From Dethiobacter sp. (lineage in GTDB: Bacteria > Bacillota_D > Dethiobacteria > Dethiobacterales > Dethiobacteraceae): a DNA stretch of 10,556 bases. Numbering within the stretch: the stretch's first letter is position 1; each line of letters starts with the position of its first letter. Where the stretch lies: positions 1-10,556 of the forward strand of contig JAGXSQ010000160.1 in assembly GCA_018333395.1 (NCBI GenBank), given 5' to 3'. This document shows positions 1 to 4,724 of this stretch, piece by piece. Both the position numbers and the translations under genes were made by a program. The notes beneath the pieces were generated by a model that worked only from the letters and a program-made list of their open reading frames with translations, did no database searches and was not told the origin of the DNA.

Positions 1-32
1 GTCGGAGCATTGCGGCAGGCCAAAATCAGCAT
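1..32 (-). CDS. possible start of the next gene after coaD (partial, unidentified)
   Basis: An ATG at 32-30 shares its A with the TGA stop of coaD (TGATG arrangement, 1-nt overlap). The frame stays open for ten codons ([10 protein letters not shown]) to the window edge. Such stop-start coupling is common inside bacterial operons, and coaD is usually followed by another gene on the same strand in Bacillota. There is no good ribosome site right before the ATG, so translation would depend on coupling. Ten residues are too few to name a product; this could equally be intergenic sequence. Confidence 0.3.
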   Translation of the reverse strand, partial: MLILACRNAP

Positions 33-529
33 CACAGCTTATCACCGCTAACCTCGCGAATCTTCCGTAGCACTTGGTTGTAGACCTCACTTGGCACCAA
101 CTCGCAGATATCCCCGCCATAAAAGGCAATCTCTTTGACGATACTGCTCGAAAGATACGAATAACGGTTGTTAGTCATCATAAACATCGTTTCCAGTCTG
201 GGATCAAGCTTGCGGTTAACGAGCGCCATCTGAAACTCAAATTCGAAATCGGACATAGCGCGTAGGCCTTTAACTAGAATATAGCAGTTTTTTAGCTTGG
301 CGTAGTCTATTAACAGCCCGCAAAAAAAATCTATCTCTACGTTAGGGTAACTATGGGCTATTACTCTTAGCATTTCGAGCCGCTCTTCCGTGGTGAAAAG
401 CGGTGCTTTACGCGGGTTTTCCAGCACAGCGACGATTAACTTGTCAAAAACCCGGCTGGCCCGGTCGATGATATCTTTATGACCGTTAGTCACTGGGTCG
501 AAGCTTCCCGGGTAAATAGCTATTTTCAT
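32..529 (-). CDS. coaD: pantetheine-phosphate adenylyltransferase (PPAT, CoaD)
   Basis: This cytosolic enzyme transfers AMP from ATP to 4'-phosphopantetheine to give dephospho-CoA, the fourth step of coenzyme A synthesis. The 165-residue product has the usual family length. It opens with the nucleotidyltransferase signature ([11 protein letters not shown], residues 7-17; the T/HxGH histidine is His17), has KGLR at 87-90, and ends with the second nucleotide-binding segment ([13 protein letters not shown], 121-133), which matches the ISSTxxR region with a variant sequence. The ATG at 529 is chosen because AGGAGG lies 8 nt upstream (538-543) and the protein then begins [10 protein letters not shown], as in homologs. 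An in-frame extension to 637 would overlap rsmD and is unlikely. It lies 29 nt after rsmD, the common rsmD-coaD order, so the two are probably cotranscribed. Confidence 0.97.
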   Translation of the reverse strand: MKIAIYPGSFDPVTNGHKDIIDRASRVFDKLIVAVLENPRKAPLFTTEERLEMLRVIAHSYPNVEIDFFCGLLIDYAKLKNCYILVKGLRAMSDFEFEFQMALVNRKLDPRLETMFMMTNNRYSYLSSSIVKEIAFYGGDICELVPSEVYNQVLRKIREVSGDKL

Positions 530-558
530 GCGCTTCTCCTCCTGTCTTTCTGCGCGGT

Positions 559-1122
559 TCACCGCTTCTCCACCCCGGCTGGCACCAGAAAGGTTAGCAT
601 AGTGTCGCCGTATTGCTTTTCCTTCAGCACTGTCCATTCCACATCACGCCAGGCAGTGTCAAGTCGGTGGTGTTCAACTACGATTATCCCTTGGACAGCC
701 AGCAGGTTTGCGCTGACCAACTGCCGCAGGACCGGTGCCAAAGCGGAGCTGAAATAAGGAGGGTCCAAAAAAATAATGTCAAATGTCTCGCCCTCTTCCT
801 CCAGCTCAGCGAGCGCAAGCTTGGCTTCACGGGGAATAACCCGTCCGTAGGCCATCAGGCCGGTCAATGCCAAATTCTCCTTAATTATTTTAACACATTG
901 CCCATTTTTTTCAATAAAAATACAAAACGAGGCCCCGCGGCTCAGCGCCTCAATCCCCACACCGCCATTGCCGGCAAAAACATCCAGAAAACGGCTACCG
1001 ACAACACGCGCCCCCTGCATATTAAAGAGTGCTCCCTTAACTAAGGCGGCAGTCGGCCGCGTCTCTAAACCCTGGCGCGTTTTTAACGCCCGCCCGCCGG
1101 CACTTCCCGCGTTCACTCTCAC
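559..1122 (-). CDS. rsmD: 16S rRNA (guanine(966)-N(2))-methyltransferase RsmD
   Basis: This SAM-dependent methyltransferase modifies G966 of 16S rRNA during assembly of the small ribosomal subunit. The 187-residue protein is the normal size. It has the N-terminal RxxxxRPTAxxVKxALFN segment (residues 16-34), the SAM-binding loop [15 protein letters not shown] (46-60) with an acidic residue at the next strand end (E71), and the catalytic DPPY motif (120-123) of N-methyltransferases acting on exocyclic amines. The start is GTG at 1122. A purine-rich GGGAGTGG lies just upstream, and a nearby ATG at 1138 is in another frame. coaD follows on the same strand after 29 nt. No clear promoter is visible in the 225 bases between this gene and the spore protein gene. 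Confidence 0.95.
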   Translation of the reverse strand: MRVNAGSAGGRALKTRQGLETRPTAALVKGALFNMQGARVVGSRFLDVFAGNGGVGIEALSRGASFCIFIEKNGQCVKIIKENLALTGLMAYGRVIPREAKLALAELEEEGETFDIIFLDPPYFSSALAPVLRQLVSANLLAVQGIIVVEHHRLDTAWRDVEWTVLKEKQYGDTMLTFLVPAGVEKR

Positions 1123-1307
1123 CAGCCACCACTCCCATTGGAATTACCATAAATTACATATTTTTTCTATGCATGTTTCTCTCTTTCACTGTCCATAATA
1201 GGGTTGCAACATACTCTCCATAAGCTCTTCCTCCGATTTCTCCTCTCCCACCCCTTCGGGACTCCCCGCCCGGAGGGATTTTTCTGTTTTTCGCCGAACA
1301 AAACGGA
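1123..1307. other. intergenic region upstream of rsmD
   Basis: No credible long gene lies here. The stretch at about 1205-1260 is polypyrimidine on the plus strand (purine-rich on the minus strand). It contains a minus-strand 11-codon reading frame (1186-1221, MESMLQPYYGQ) preceded by a GGAGGA ribosome-site-like sequence 8 nt before the ATG. It also holds a plus-oriented hairpin at 1252-1277, listed separately. The rsmD promoter should lie here or further upstream, but no convincing -35/-10 pair could be picked. Confidence 0.5.
1252..1291 (+). terminator. terminator-like hairpin, plus orientation, no obvious gene
   Basis: CCCTTCGGG (1252-1260) pairs with CCCGGAGGG (1269-1277) over 9 bp with one G-U pair and an 8-nt loop, followed on the plus strand by ATTTTTCTGTTTTT. 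This is the layout of a rho-independent terminator for plus-strand transcripts, yet no plus-strand gene precedes it. It may end antisense or read-through transcription from the left, or be a fortuitous fold. Confidence 0.4.
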
Positions 1308-1334
1308 AAAGCGGAAGTATGTAGCTTCCGCTTT
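1300..1334 (-). terminator. rho-independent terminator of the spore protein gene
   Basis: AAAGCGGAAG (1308-1317) and CTTCCGCTTT (1325-1334) form a perfect 10-bp stem with a 7-nt loop, 13 nt beyond the stop codon of the spore protein gene. On the minus strand the stem is followed by a T-rich tail (TCCGTTTTG), so termination there is plausible. It would separate the monocistronic spore gene from rsmD. Confidence 0.75.
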
Positions 1335-1347
1335 GTTTGAACCGATA

Positions 1348-1575
1348 CTACTGACCGCCAACCATTTGGCTTTCCGCCTGATGGATCATTTTGCGAACCA
1401 TCAAACCGCCAACATAACCGTTTTGGCGGGAGGTCAGATTGCCTTTATCCCCGCTGTAGTCCAGTCCCAACTCGGTAGCGATTTCATTTTTGAAACGCTC
1501 CAGAGCCTGTTCGGCGCCGGCAACCAAGACGCGGTTGCGACCAGTTTCATTAACCCTATTAGCTGCTGTAGGCAA
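1348..1575 (-). CDS. alpha/beta-type small acid-soluble spore protein (SASP)
   Basis: This DNA-binding protein is made late in the forespore and coats spore DNA to protect it; after germination it is degraded by the GPR protease. The 75-residue product carries the family core: the segment NEIATELGL (30-38) with the GPR cleavage site expected after Glu31, and the strongly conserved GNLTSRQNGYVGGLMVRKMI block (45-64). The start is taken as TTG at 1575. The apparent GTG at 1584 is part of the ribosome site AAGGGGGTGA, so initiation there would leave no Shine-Dalgarno sequence, while the TTG has normal spacing. A sigma-G-like promoter lies upstream and a terminator lies downstream, consistent with a single-gene forespore unit. 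Which paralog this is cannot be decided. Confidence 0.95.
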   Translation of the reverse strand: MPTAANRVNETGRNRVLVAGAEQALERFKNEIATELGLDYSGDKGNLTSRQNGYVGGLMVRKMIHQAESQMVGGQ

Positions 1576-1635
1576 GTAACTCACCCCCTTTTTTGCTTTG
1601 TGTCCTTATTATCTCTCGTATGATAGCTTATATAC

Positions 1636-1665
1636 TAGTATTGTTTTCCTGCAAAATTATATGTC
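1636..1665 (-). promoter_or_regulatory. candidate sigma-G promoter of the spore protein gene
   Basis: On the minus strand GACATA (1665-1660) and AATACTA (1642-1636) are separated by 17 nt, close to the forespore sigma-G pattern TGMATA - about 18 - CATACTA (4/6 and 6/7 matches). A second -10-like CATACGA lies nearer the gene at 1622-1616 with ACAATA 16 nt before it. Either would suit a SASP gene. The choice between them is inference. Confidence 0.45.
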
Positions 1666-1692
1666 TTACCAGCCAGCAGAAAAAAATTCCTC

Positions 1693-1722
1693 GAAAAAAA
1701 AGCTGTTTTACAGCTCTTTTTT
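1693..1722 (-). terminator. terminator of the DUF1858 gene (A/T-flanked hairpin)
   Basis: AGCTGT (1701-1706) and ACAGCT (1710-1715) form a 6-bp stem with a 3-nt loop, extended by an A-run on the left and a T-run on the right. On the minus strand the hairpin ends in eight Ts directly after the DUF1858 stop codon, a typical rho-independent terminator. The T-run on the other side could make it work in both directions. Confidence 0.75.
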
Positions 1723-1943
1723 CACTTGTTTCTCTCTGTGGGATTATCGCCTAAGGAGTTAAGGTCCTCCAGCAGCTTCTCTAAGTCCGCCCCGTGACGA
1801 TGCGCTCCCTTTTCAATGCTTTCGCCCACCATCGCCATGCAGCCGCTACAGGGCATAGCATGCGCCTTAAAAACATCCGCCGCCCGCGGGTAAGCACGGA
1901 GAGCCTCAAAGATAGTCATCTCGCCGGTAATCTTCATTCTCAC
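1722..1943 (-). CDS. DUF1858 / hybrid-cluster-protein-associated redox disulfide domain protein
   Basis: This 73-residue protein is a single DUF1858-type domain. It opens with ITGEMTIFEALRAYP (5-19), a typical 'winged' start of the family, followed by a helix and the CxxC pair in MPCSGCMAM (Cys32, Cys35), then a charged helix ending in LNSLGDN. Family members are found free or fused to redox enzymes and hybrid cluster proteins in anaerobes; their function is not firmly known, and a thiol redox or metal/cluster-related role is inferred from the CxxC. GTG at 1943 is preferred as start because GGAGGG lies 5 nt upstream; an ATG two codons later is the alternative. The gene stands alone, divergent from rpmB, with its own terminator. 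Confidence 0.85.
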   Translation of the reverse strand: MRMKITGEMTIFEALRAYPRAADVFKAHAMPCSGCMAMVGESIEKGAHRHGADLEKLLEDLNSLGDNPTERNK

Positions 1944-2026
1944 TTACTCCCTCCAAAGCCGCAGCTTTCCTCCCTTAGTTATTCCATAAATTCAGATAAA
2001 CTCCTGCTCACAGAAAATTATTTACC

Positions 2027-2055
2027 TTGCAACCCTAAAGCTGCTGTGTTACAAT
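2027..2055 (+). promoter_or_regulatory. promoter of rpmB (sigma-A type)
   Basis: TTGCAA (2027-2032), a 17-nt spacer and TACAAT (2050-2055) make a near-consensus vegetative promoter about 70 nt before the rpmB start. The -35 box is palindromic, but no matching -10 was found for the divergent DUF1858 gene. Confidence 0.75.
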
Positions 2056-2125
2056 TTAAAAGTGATTTTTAGCTTATGCGCGGACGAGCTACCTCATACA
2101 CCCTGAAGACGAGGAGGTGTCGAAC

Positions 2126-2317
2126 TTGGCTAGAAGATGCTCCGTATGCGGCAAAGGTACAGAGACGGGTAACCATGTCAGCCACTCTAATATTAAAACA
2201 AGAAGAACCTGGAAAGCCAACGTCCAAAAAGTAAGAGCCCTCGTAGCAGGAAACCCCGGTAGGGTTGCCGTCTGCACCCGTTGCCTGAAAGCAGGCAAAG
2301 TAACCCGCGTAGTATAA
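2126..2317 (+). CDS. rpmB: 50S ribosomal protein L28 (zinc-binding form)
   Basis: L28 is a structural protein of the large ribosomal subunit. The 63-residue product begins [11 protein letters not shown], continues with the basic segment [14 protein letters not shown] (21-34) and ends [14 protein letters not shown]. Two CxxC pairs (Cys5/Cys8 and Cys50/Cys53) mark the zinc-containing 'C+' form. TTG at 2126 is chosen as start: GAGGAGGTG just upstream is the ribosome site, and the GTG at 2117 lies inside it, so the protein starts at the usual MARRC. It has its own promoter and a strong terminator, so it is monocistronic. Its convergence with spoVM is a variation on the spoVM-rpmB neighbourhood known in Bacillus. 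Confidence 0.97.
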   Translation: MARRCSVCGKGTETGNHVSHSNIKTRRTWKANVQKVRALVAGNPGRVAVCTRCLKAGKVTRVV

Positions 2318-2326
2318 TAACAAAAC

Positions 2327-2357
2327 AAAAAAGCGCCTCGGCGCTTTTTTATTTTTT
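2327..2357. terminator. shared bidirectional terminator of rpmB and spoVM
   Basis: AAAAAAGCGC (2327-2336) and GCGCTTTTTT (2341-2350) form a perfect 10-bp stem around the tetraloop CTCG. It is followed by T-runs on both strands, so it can end rpmB on the plus strand and spoVM on the minus strand. The spoVM stop codon (2351-2349) lies partly within the stem. Confidence 0.9.
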
Positions 2358-2426
2358 ACGGCCCCCAAGAATCCCCTTCAGTAGCATGCCAAACAATTTT
2401 GGCAGACGGATAGTATAAAAACTCAT
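2349..2426 (-). CDS. spoVM: stage V sporulation protein M (SpoVM), micro-gene
   Basis: SpoVM is a tiny amphipathic peptide made in the mother cell. In Bacillus it recognises the convex forespore membrane and anchors SpoIVA and the coat, and it also inhibits FtsH. The 25-residue product begins MSFYTIRLPKLFG and ends ILGGRKK, which lines up with the Bacillus peptide (MKFYTIKLPKFLGG..., 26 residues) without gaps at the N-terminus; Pro9, needed for membrane-curvature sensing in Bacillus, is kept. After it comes a hydrophobic/basic amphipathic helix. AGGAGG with further purines ends close to the ATG (2427-2440). It is 15 nt downstream of a small membrane-protein gene and next to rpmB, the same partner as in Bacillus. 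Identification rests on sequence recalled from the family, not on a search. Confidence 0.93.
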   Translation of the reverse strand: MSFYTIRLPKLFGMLLKGILGGRKK

Positions 2427-2441
2427 CCCTTCCCCCTCCTT

Positions 2442-2618
2442 CTAATAGTAAATCCGCTCCAGTCGGAACACCACCCAACCGATCCAGATCAACCCAACTC
2501 CCAGCAGAAAAAACCACACATACCCCGGCAAAGAATTGGCCACGATGGCGATACCTGCTACAGCCAGGGACAACCCCAACAACCTGCGGATAACGGCCAT
2601 CGCCCTAAAGGTGCGCAA
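2442..2618 (-). CDS. small two-helix membrane protein upstream of spoVM (unnamed)
   Basis: A 58-residue reading frame starts with TTG at 2618 behind a good ribosome site (GAGAGGGGTGAT, about 3-6 nt before the TTG). The product has a basic N-terminus (RTFRAMAVIRR, 2-12), a hydrophobic segment at about 13-30 (LLGLSLAVAGIAIVANSL), a short PGY turn, and a second hydrophobic segment at about 33-51 (YVWFFLLGVGLIWIGWVVF), ending RLERIYY. With positive charges at both ends it is predicted to be a hairpin-like inner-membrane protein. An internal ATG six codons later is an alternative start with a weak ribosome site. The stop is 15 nt before spoVM, so the two are likely cotranscribed and a mother-cell sporulation role is a reasonable guess. 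I do not recognise a family. Confidence 0.75.
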   Translation of the reverse strand: MRTFRAMAVIRRLLGLSLAVAGIAIVANSLPGYVWFFLLGVGLIWIGWVVFRLERIYY

Positions 2619-2651
2619 ACCATCACCCCTCTCCTAGGCTATTTGCATTCC

Positions 2652-2659
2652 AGTATATG
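2652..2659 (-). promoter_or_regulatory. possible sigma-E/sigma-K -10 element (CATATACT)
   Basis: On the minus strand CATATACT matches the mother-cell sigma-factor -10 pattern CATANNNT and lies about 35 nt before the membrane protein-spoVM unit. No convincing -35 was seen upstream. In Bacillus, spoVM is read by sigma-E, which makes the position sensible, but the match is short. Confidence 0.3.
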
Positions 2660-2675
2660 CACTCCCTGACGTTTT

Positions 2676-2688
2676 GGTGAAAATCACC
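2676..2688. repeat. short inverted repeat GGTGA-AAA-TCACC
   Basis: A 5-bp perfect palindrome with a 3-nt spacer lies between the divergent spoVM unit and the iron-sulfur protein gene. On the minus strand GGGAGGTGA resembles a ribosome site, but no start codon follows at useful spacing. It could be a small operator or chance. Confidence 0.25.
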
Positions 2689-2729
2689 TCCCTTCCCCGG
2701 GCTAGTCACACAAAGCCGGCAAATCATTT

Positions 2730-2759
2730 TTGACATCTCAGTTTCTTTTGTTGTAAAAT
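2730..2759 (+). promoter_or_regulatory. promoter of the QueG-like 4Fe-4S protein gene
   Basis: TTGACA (2730-2735) is a perfect vegetative -35, followed after 18 nt by TAAAAT (2754-2759). The start codon of the iron-sulfur protein is 54 nt downstream of the -10. Confidence 0.7.
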
Positions 2760-2812
2760 ACTAACAGATAAGACTCTGCGTCTAGCTGCGGCATTTCGTC
2801 AGGAGGAAGAAT

Positions 2813-3616
2813 ATGGACTCTAAAATACTGTGCCAAAAAGTTACCGAACTGCTCATCGCCGCCCCGGAAAACTCTTTTCACGGCGCGTACCGCTTCTACG
2901 GGCAGCCCCTGGTAGGTTTTGCCTCTGCCACTGATCCGCTGTTCCTCGACCTGAAAAAGCCGGAGATAGTCGGCCACCTCCTTCGCACCCCACGTGAATG
3001 GCTCCCTGACGCCGCCACCGTTATTTCCTTTTTCCTGCCCTTTAGCGAAGAAGTCCGCCGCTCCAACTATCCTCCAGGTCCCGCTTCCGAGCAATGGATG
3101 CACGCCCGCTTTAAAGGTGAAGAGTTTGCCAATCAGGTCAGGAAATTCGTCATACAGACTCTCATCGACGCTGGAGGTCGGGCGGTTGCCCCAGCCATTT
3201 TACCCGAATTTATCGCTGACTTCACCACATGTACCAGTAACTGGTCAGAGCGCCATGCTGCTTATATCGCCGGCCTTGGCACCTTCAGCCTTAACCGCGG
3301 GCTGATTACTGAGCAAGGCATGGCTGGCCGCTTTGCCAGCGTCATCACCAGCCTATTTTTTGACCCCTCACCCCGTCCCTACACTCATCCTTTCCAGAAC
3401 TGTCCGTCCACCAACGACGGGAAGTGCGGTGCCTGTATTAAGCGTTGCCCCTCCGGCGCTATCAAGCCTGAGGGCAAAGACAAATACGTCTGCCAACAGT
3501 ACCTTCGCGTAGAAAACCCCATGAAAGAGTTCAGCGTTCCATTCGGCTACCCTTACAGCGCCTGCGGCAAGTGCCAGACCGGTGTCCCTTGCGAACACCG
3601 GATTCCTGCAAATTGA
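2813..3616 (+). CDS. QueG-like 4Fe-4S double-cluster protein (epoxyqueuosine reductase family, short form)
   Basis: The 267-residue protein resembles the catalytic and ferredoxin parts of epoxyqueuosine reductase, a cobalamin enzyme of tRNA queuosine synthesis. The block WSERHAAYIAGLG (144-156) matches the family SERxxAxxAGLG motif. Eight cysteines fit two cubane clusters: CGACIKRCP (Cys205, 208, 212) with Cys197, Cys227 and CGKCQTGVPC (Cys251, 254, 260). It is over 100 residues shorter than true QueG and has no C-terminal HEAT-like repeats, and the residues after AGLG (TFSLN) differ from the common WxGKN. Relatives of this short type are widespread in anaerobes and mostly uncharacterised, so queuosine synthesis should not be assumed. 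The ATG has AGGAGG 7 nt upstream. It is a single gene with its own promoter; no terminator is obvious before the tRNA. Confidence 0.8.
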   Translation: MDSKILCQKVTELLIAAPENSFHGAYRFYGQPLVGFASATDPLFLDLKKPEIVGHLLRTPREWLPDAATVISFFLPFSEEVRRSNYPPGPASEQWMHARFKGEEFANQVRKFVIQTLIDAGGRAVAPAILPEFIADFTTCTSNWSERHAAYIAGLGTFSLNRGLITEQGMAGRFASVITSLFFDPSPRPYTHPFQNCPSTNDGKCGACIKRCPSGAIKPEGKDKYVCQQYLRVENPMKEFSVPFGYPYSACGKCQTGVPCEHRIPAN

Positions 3617-3668
3617 AATCATGAGATATATATCCGCTTTGAGTACCCGTTTAAAAGCCATCACACCC

Positions 3669-3697
3669 TTGAAAAACGGTTGTGTATATGTTATGAT
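3669..3697 (+). promoter_or_regulatory. promoter of tRNA-Leu
   Basis: TTGAAA (3669-3674), a 17-nt spacer and TATGAT (3692-3697) form a strong vegetative promoter 22 nt before the mature tRNA 5' end, as expected for a stable RNA gene. Confidence 0.8.
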
Positions 3698-3719
3698 ACA
3701 TCTTGCCTATAAAAACCGT

Positions 3720-3804
3720 GCCTGAGTGGCGGAATGGCAGACGCGGCGGTCTCAAAAACCGTTGCCCTCCGGGCATGTCAGTTCGACTCTGACCTCAGGC
3801 ACCA
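3720..3804 (+). tRNA. tRNA-Leu (anticodon CAA)
   Basis: This 85-nt class II tRNA reads the leucine codon UUG. The acceptor arm GCCTGAG (3720-3726) pairs with CTCAGGC (3794-3800), followed by discriminator A and an encoded CCA (3802-3804). The anticodon arm GCGGT/ACCGT (3746-3750, 3758-3762) encloses the loop CTCAAAA with anticodon CAA at 3753-3755. A long variable arm (about TGCCCTCCGGGCA) and a normal T-arm with GTTCGA follow. It has its own promoter and terminator, so it is a single-gene unit. Confidence 0.97.
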
Positions 3805-3816
3805 GCATTAAAAGAT

Positions 3817-3856
3817 AATATAACCACGGAGGCTCAGGCCCCGTGGTTATATTTTG
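3817..3856. terminator. terminator of tRNA-Leu, also facing hisF
   Basis: AATATAACCACGG (3817-3829) and CCGTGGTTATATT (3841-3853) form a perfect 13-bp stem with an 11-nt loop; TTTT follows on the plus strand and a T-rich tail on the minus strand. It can end the tRNA transcript and, 28 nt beyond the hisF-like stop codon, the opposite operon. The loop contains CTCAGGC, identical to the 3' acceptor strand of the tRNA. Confidence 0.85.
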
Positions 3857-3881
3857 CGTTTCAACAAGGGCAGAGAACAGC

Positions 3882-4640
3882 TTATAAAACAGTCACACCG
3901 TTACGGGCAAGAAATTGTTTTAGTTCTGGAACAGTGATTTCACCGAAATGGAAAACGGAAGCGGCCAATAACATATCAGCGCCCGCCCGTGCAGCATCGA
4001 GAAAATCAGCCATCTTCCCAGCTCCGCCTGAGGCAACGACCGGCACACCGACGGCCTCCCTGATTTTGCGGATTAAAGGCAGGTCATAGCCGGACTTGGC
4101 GCCATCACACGTTTTGCTGGTCGGCAAAATAATTCCGGCACCACGGGCGGCAGCTTCTCTGGCCCAGGCCACGGCATCGCTGCCTGTAGCAGTAGTGCCT
4201 CCGTCCACATAGACCTCATAACCGGAAGGCAGCGCCTCATTTCTATCCACATCAATCGCCACAACAATTTTCTCGCTGCCAAACCTTTGGGCCGCCTCCT
4301 CTACAAGCGACGGGTTACGGAACGCCGCACTACTGATGGAGGCCCGGTCGGCTCCGGATGCCAGCACCGCCTCCACCTCCTCCAAGGAACGAATGCCTCC
4401 GCCCACGGTAAACGGAACGGTGGTGACGGCTGCTACCCTTCTAACTGTATCTAGCATGGTCCTGCGCCCTTCCAGGGTTGCTGTGATGTCTAGAAAAGCA
4501 AGTTCGTCCGCCCCTGCTGCGCAGTAGGCACGCGCACATTCTACCGGATCCCCAGCATCCTTCAGGTTCACGAACTGCACACCTTTAACCACTCGCCCGT
4601 CCTTCATATCCAGGCACGGCATAATCAGCACCTTATTCAA
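3882..4640 (-). CDS. hisF: HisF-like cyclase barrel (imidazole glycerol phosphate synthase subunit or paralog)
   Basis: HisF is the (beta/alpha)8 subunit that, with HisH, makes imidazole glycerol phosphate and AICAR in histidine synthesis. The 252-residue product aligns over its full length with HisF: MPCLDMKDGRVVKG (7-20, Asp11 and Lys19), FLDITA (49-54), FTVGGGI (77-83), VVAIDVDR (Asp130), CDGAKSGYD (Asp179, matching the catalytic Asp176) and ASVFHFGEI near the end. The start is TTG at 4640 with GGGGAGG 7 nt before it. Three of the four residues of the classical ammonia gate are changed by position: Arg5 is Leu, Lys99 is Arg, and the glutamate of GAGEILLT is Ile (GAGIILPT); Asn103 is Ser. 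No other his gene is nearby. It could be a functional HisF or a paralog for another reaction. It follows the crotonase gene by 84 nt. Confidence 0.85.
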   Translation of the reverse strand: MNKVLIMPCLDMKDGRVVKGVQFVNLKDAGDPVECARAYCAAGADELAFLDITATLEGRRTMLDTVRRVAAVTTVPFTVGGGIRSLEEVEAVLASGADRASISSAAFRNPSLVEEAAQRFGSEKIVVAIDVDRNEALPSGYEVYVDGGTTATGSDAVAWAREAAARGAGIILPTSKTCDGAKSGYDLPLIRKIREAVGVPVVASGGAGKMADFLDAARAGADMLLAASVFHFGEITVPELKQFLARNGVTVL

Positions 4641-4724
4641 CGCAATGCCTCCCCTGCGTTCAGAATTTTTCCCGTTATATTTTCTGCGAACTTTAGGAAA
4701 CAACCTTTACCACTGTGTTCATGA

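Noticed and set aside
1167..1361. 64-codon minus-strand reading frame between rsmD and the spore protein gene
   Set aside because: It overlaps the spore protein stop and terminator hairpin, has no ribosome site at its start, and its composition resembles no protein family I know.
1956..1969. AAAGC-CGCA-GCTTT mini-hairpin in the DUF1858 leader
   Set aside because: The stem is only five pairs and lies next to the ribosome site; with no conserved riboswitch-like context it is not separable from chance.
2069..2368. Minus-strand frames opposite rpmB
   Set aside because: They run through the rpmB terminator and are antisense to a certain ribosomal protein gene; their coding look comes from rpmB and the small spoVM gene.
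2738..3103. 121-codon minus-strand frame overlapping the 4Fe-4S protein gene
   Set aside because: It is antisense to a well-supported gene and covers its promoter, with no family features.
3617..3668. Possible terminator or small gene between the 4Fe-4S protein and tRNA-Leu
   Set aside because: There is no hairpin with a T-run and no reading frame with a ribosome site; only the tRNA promoter follows.
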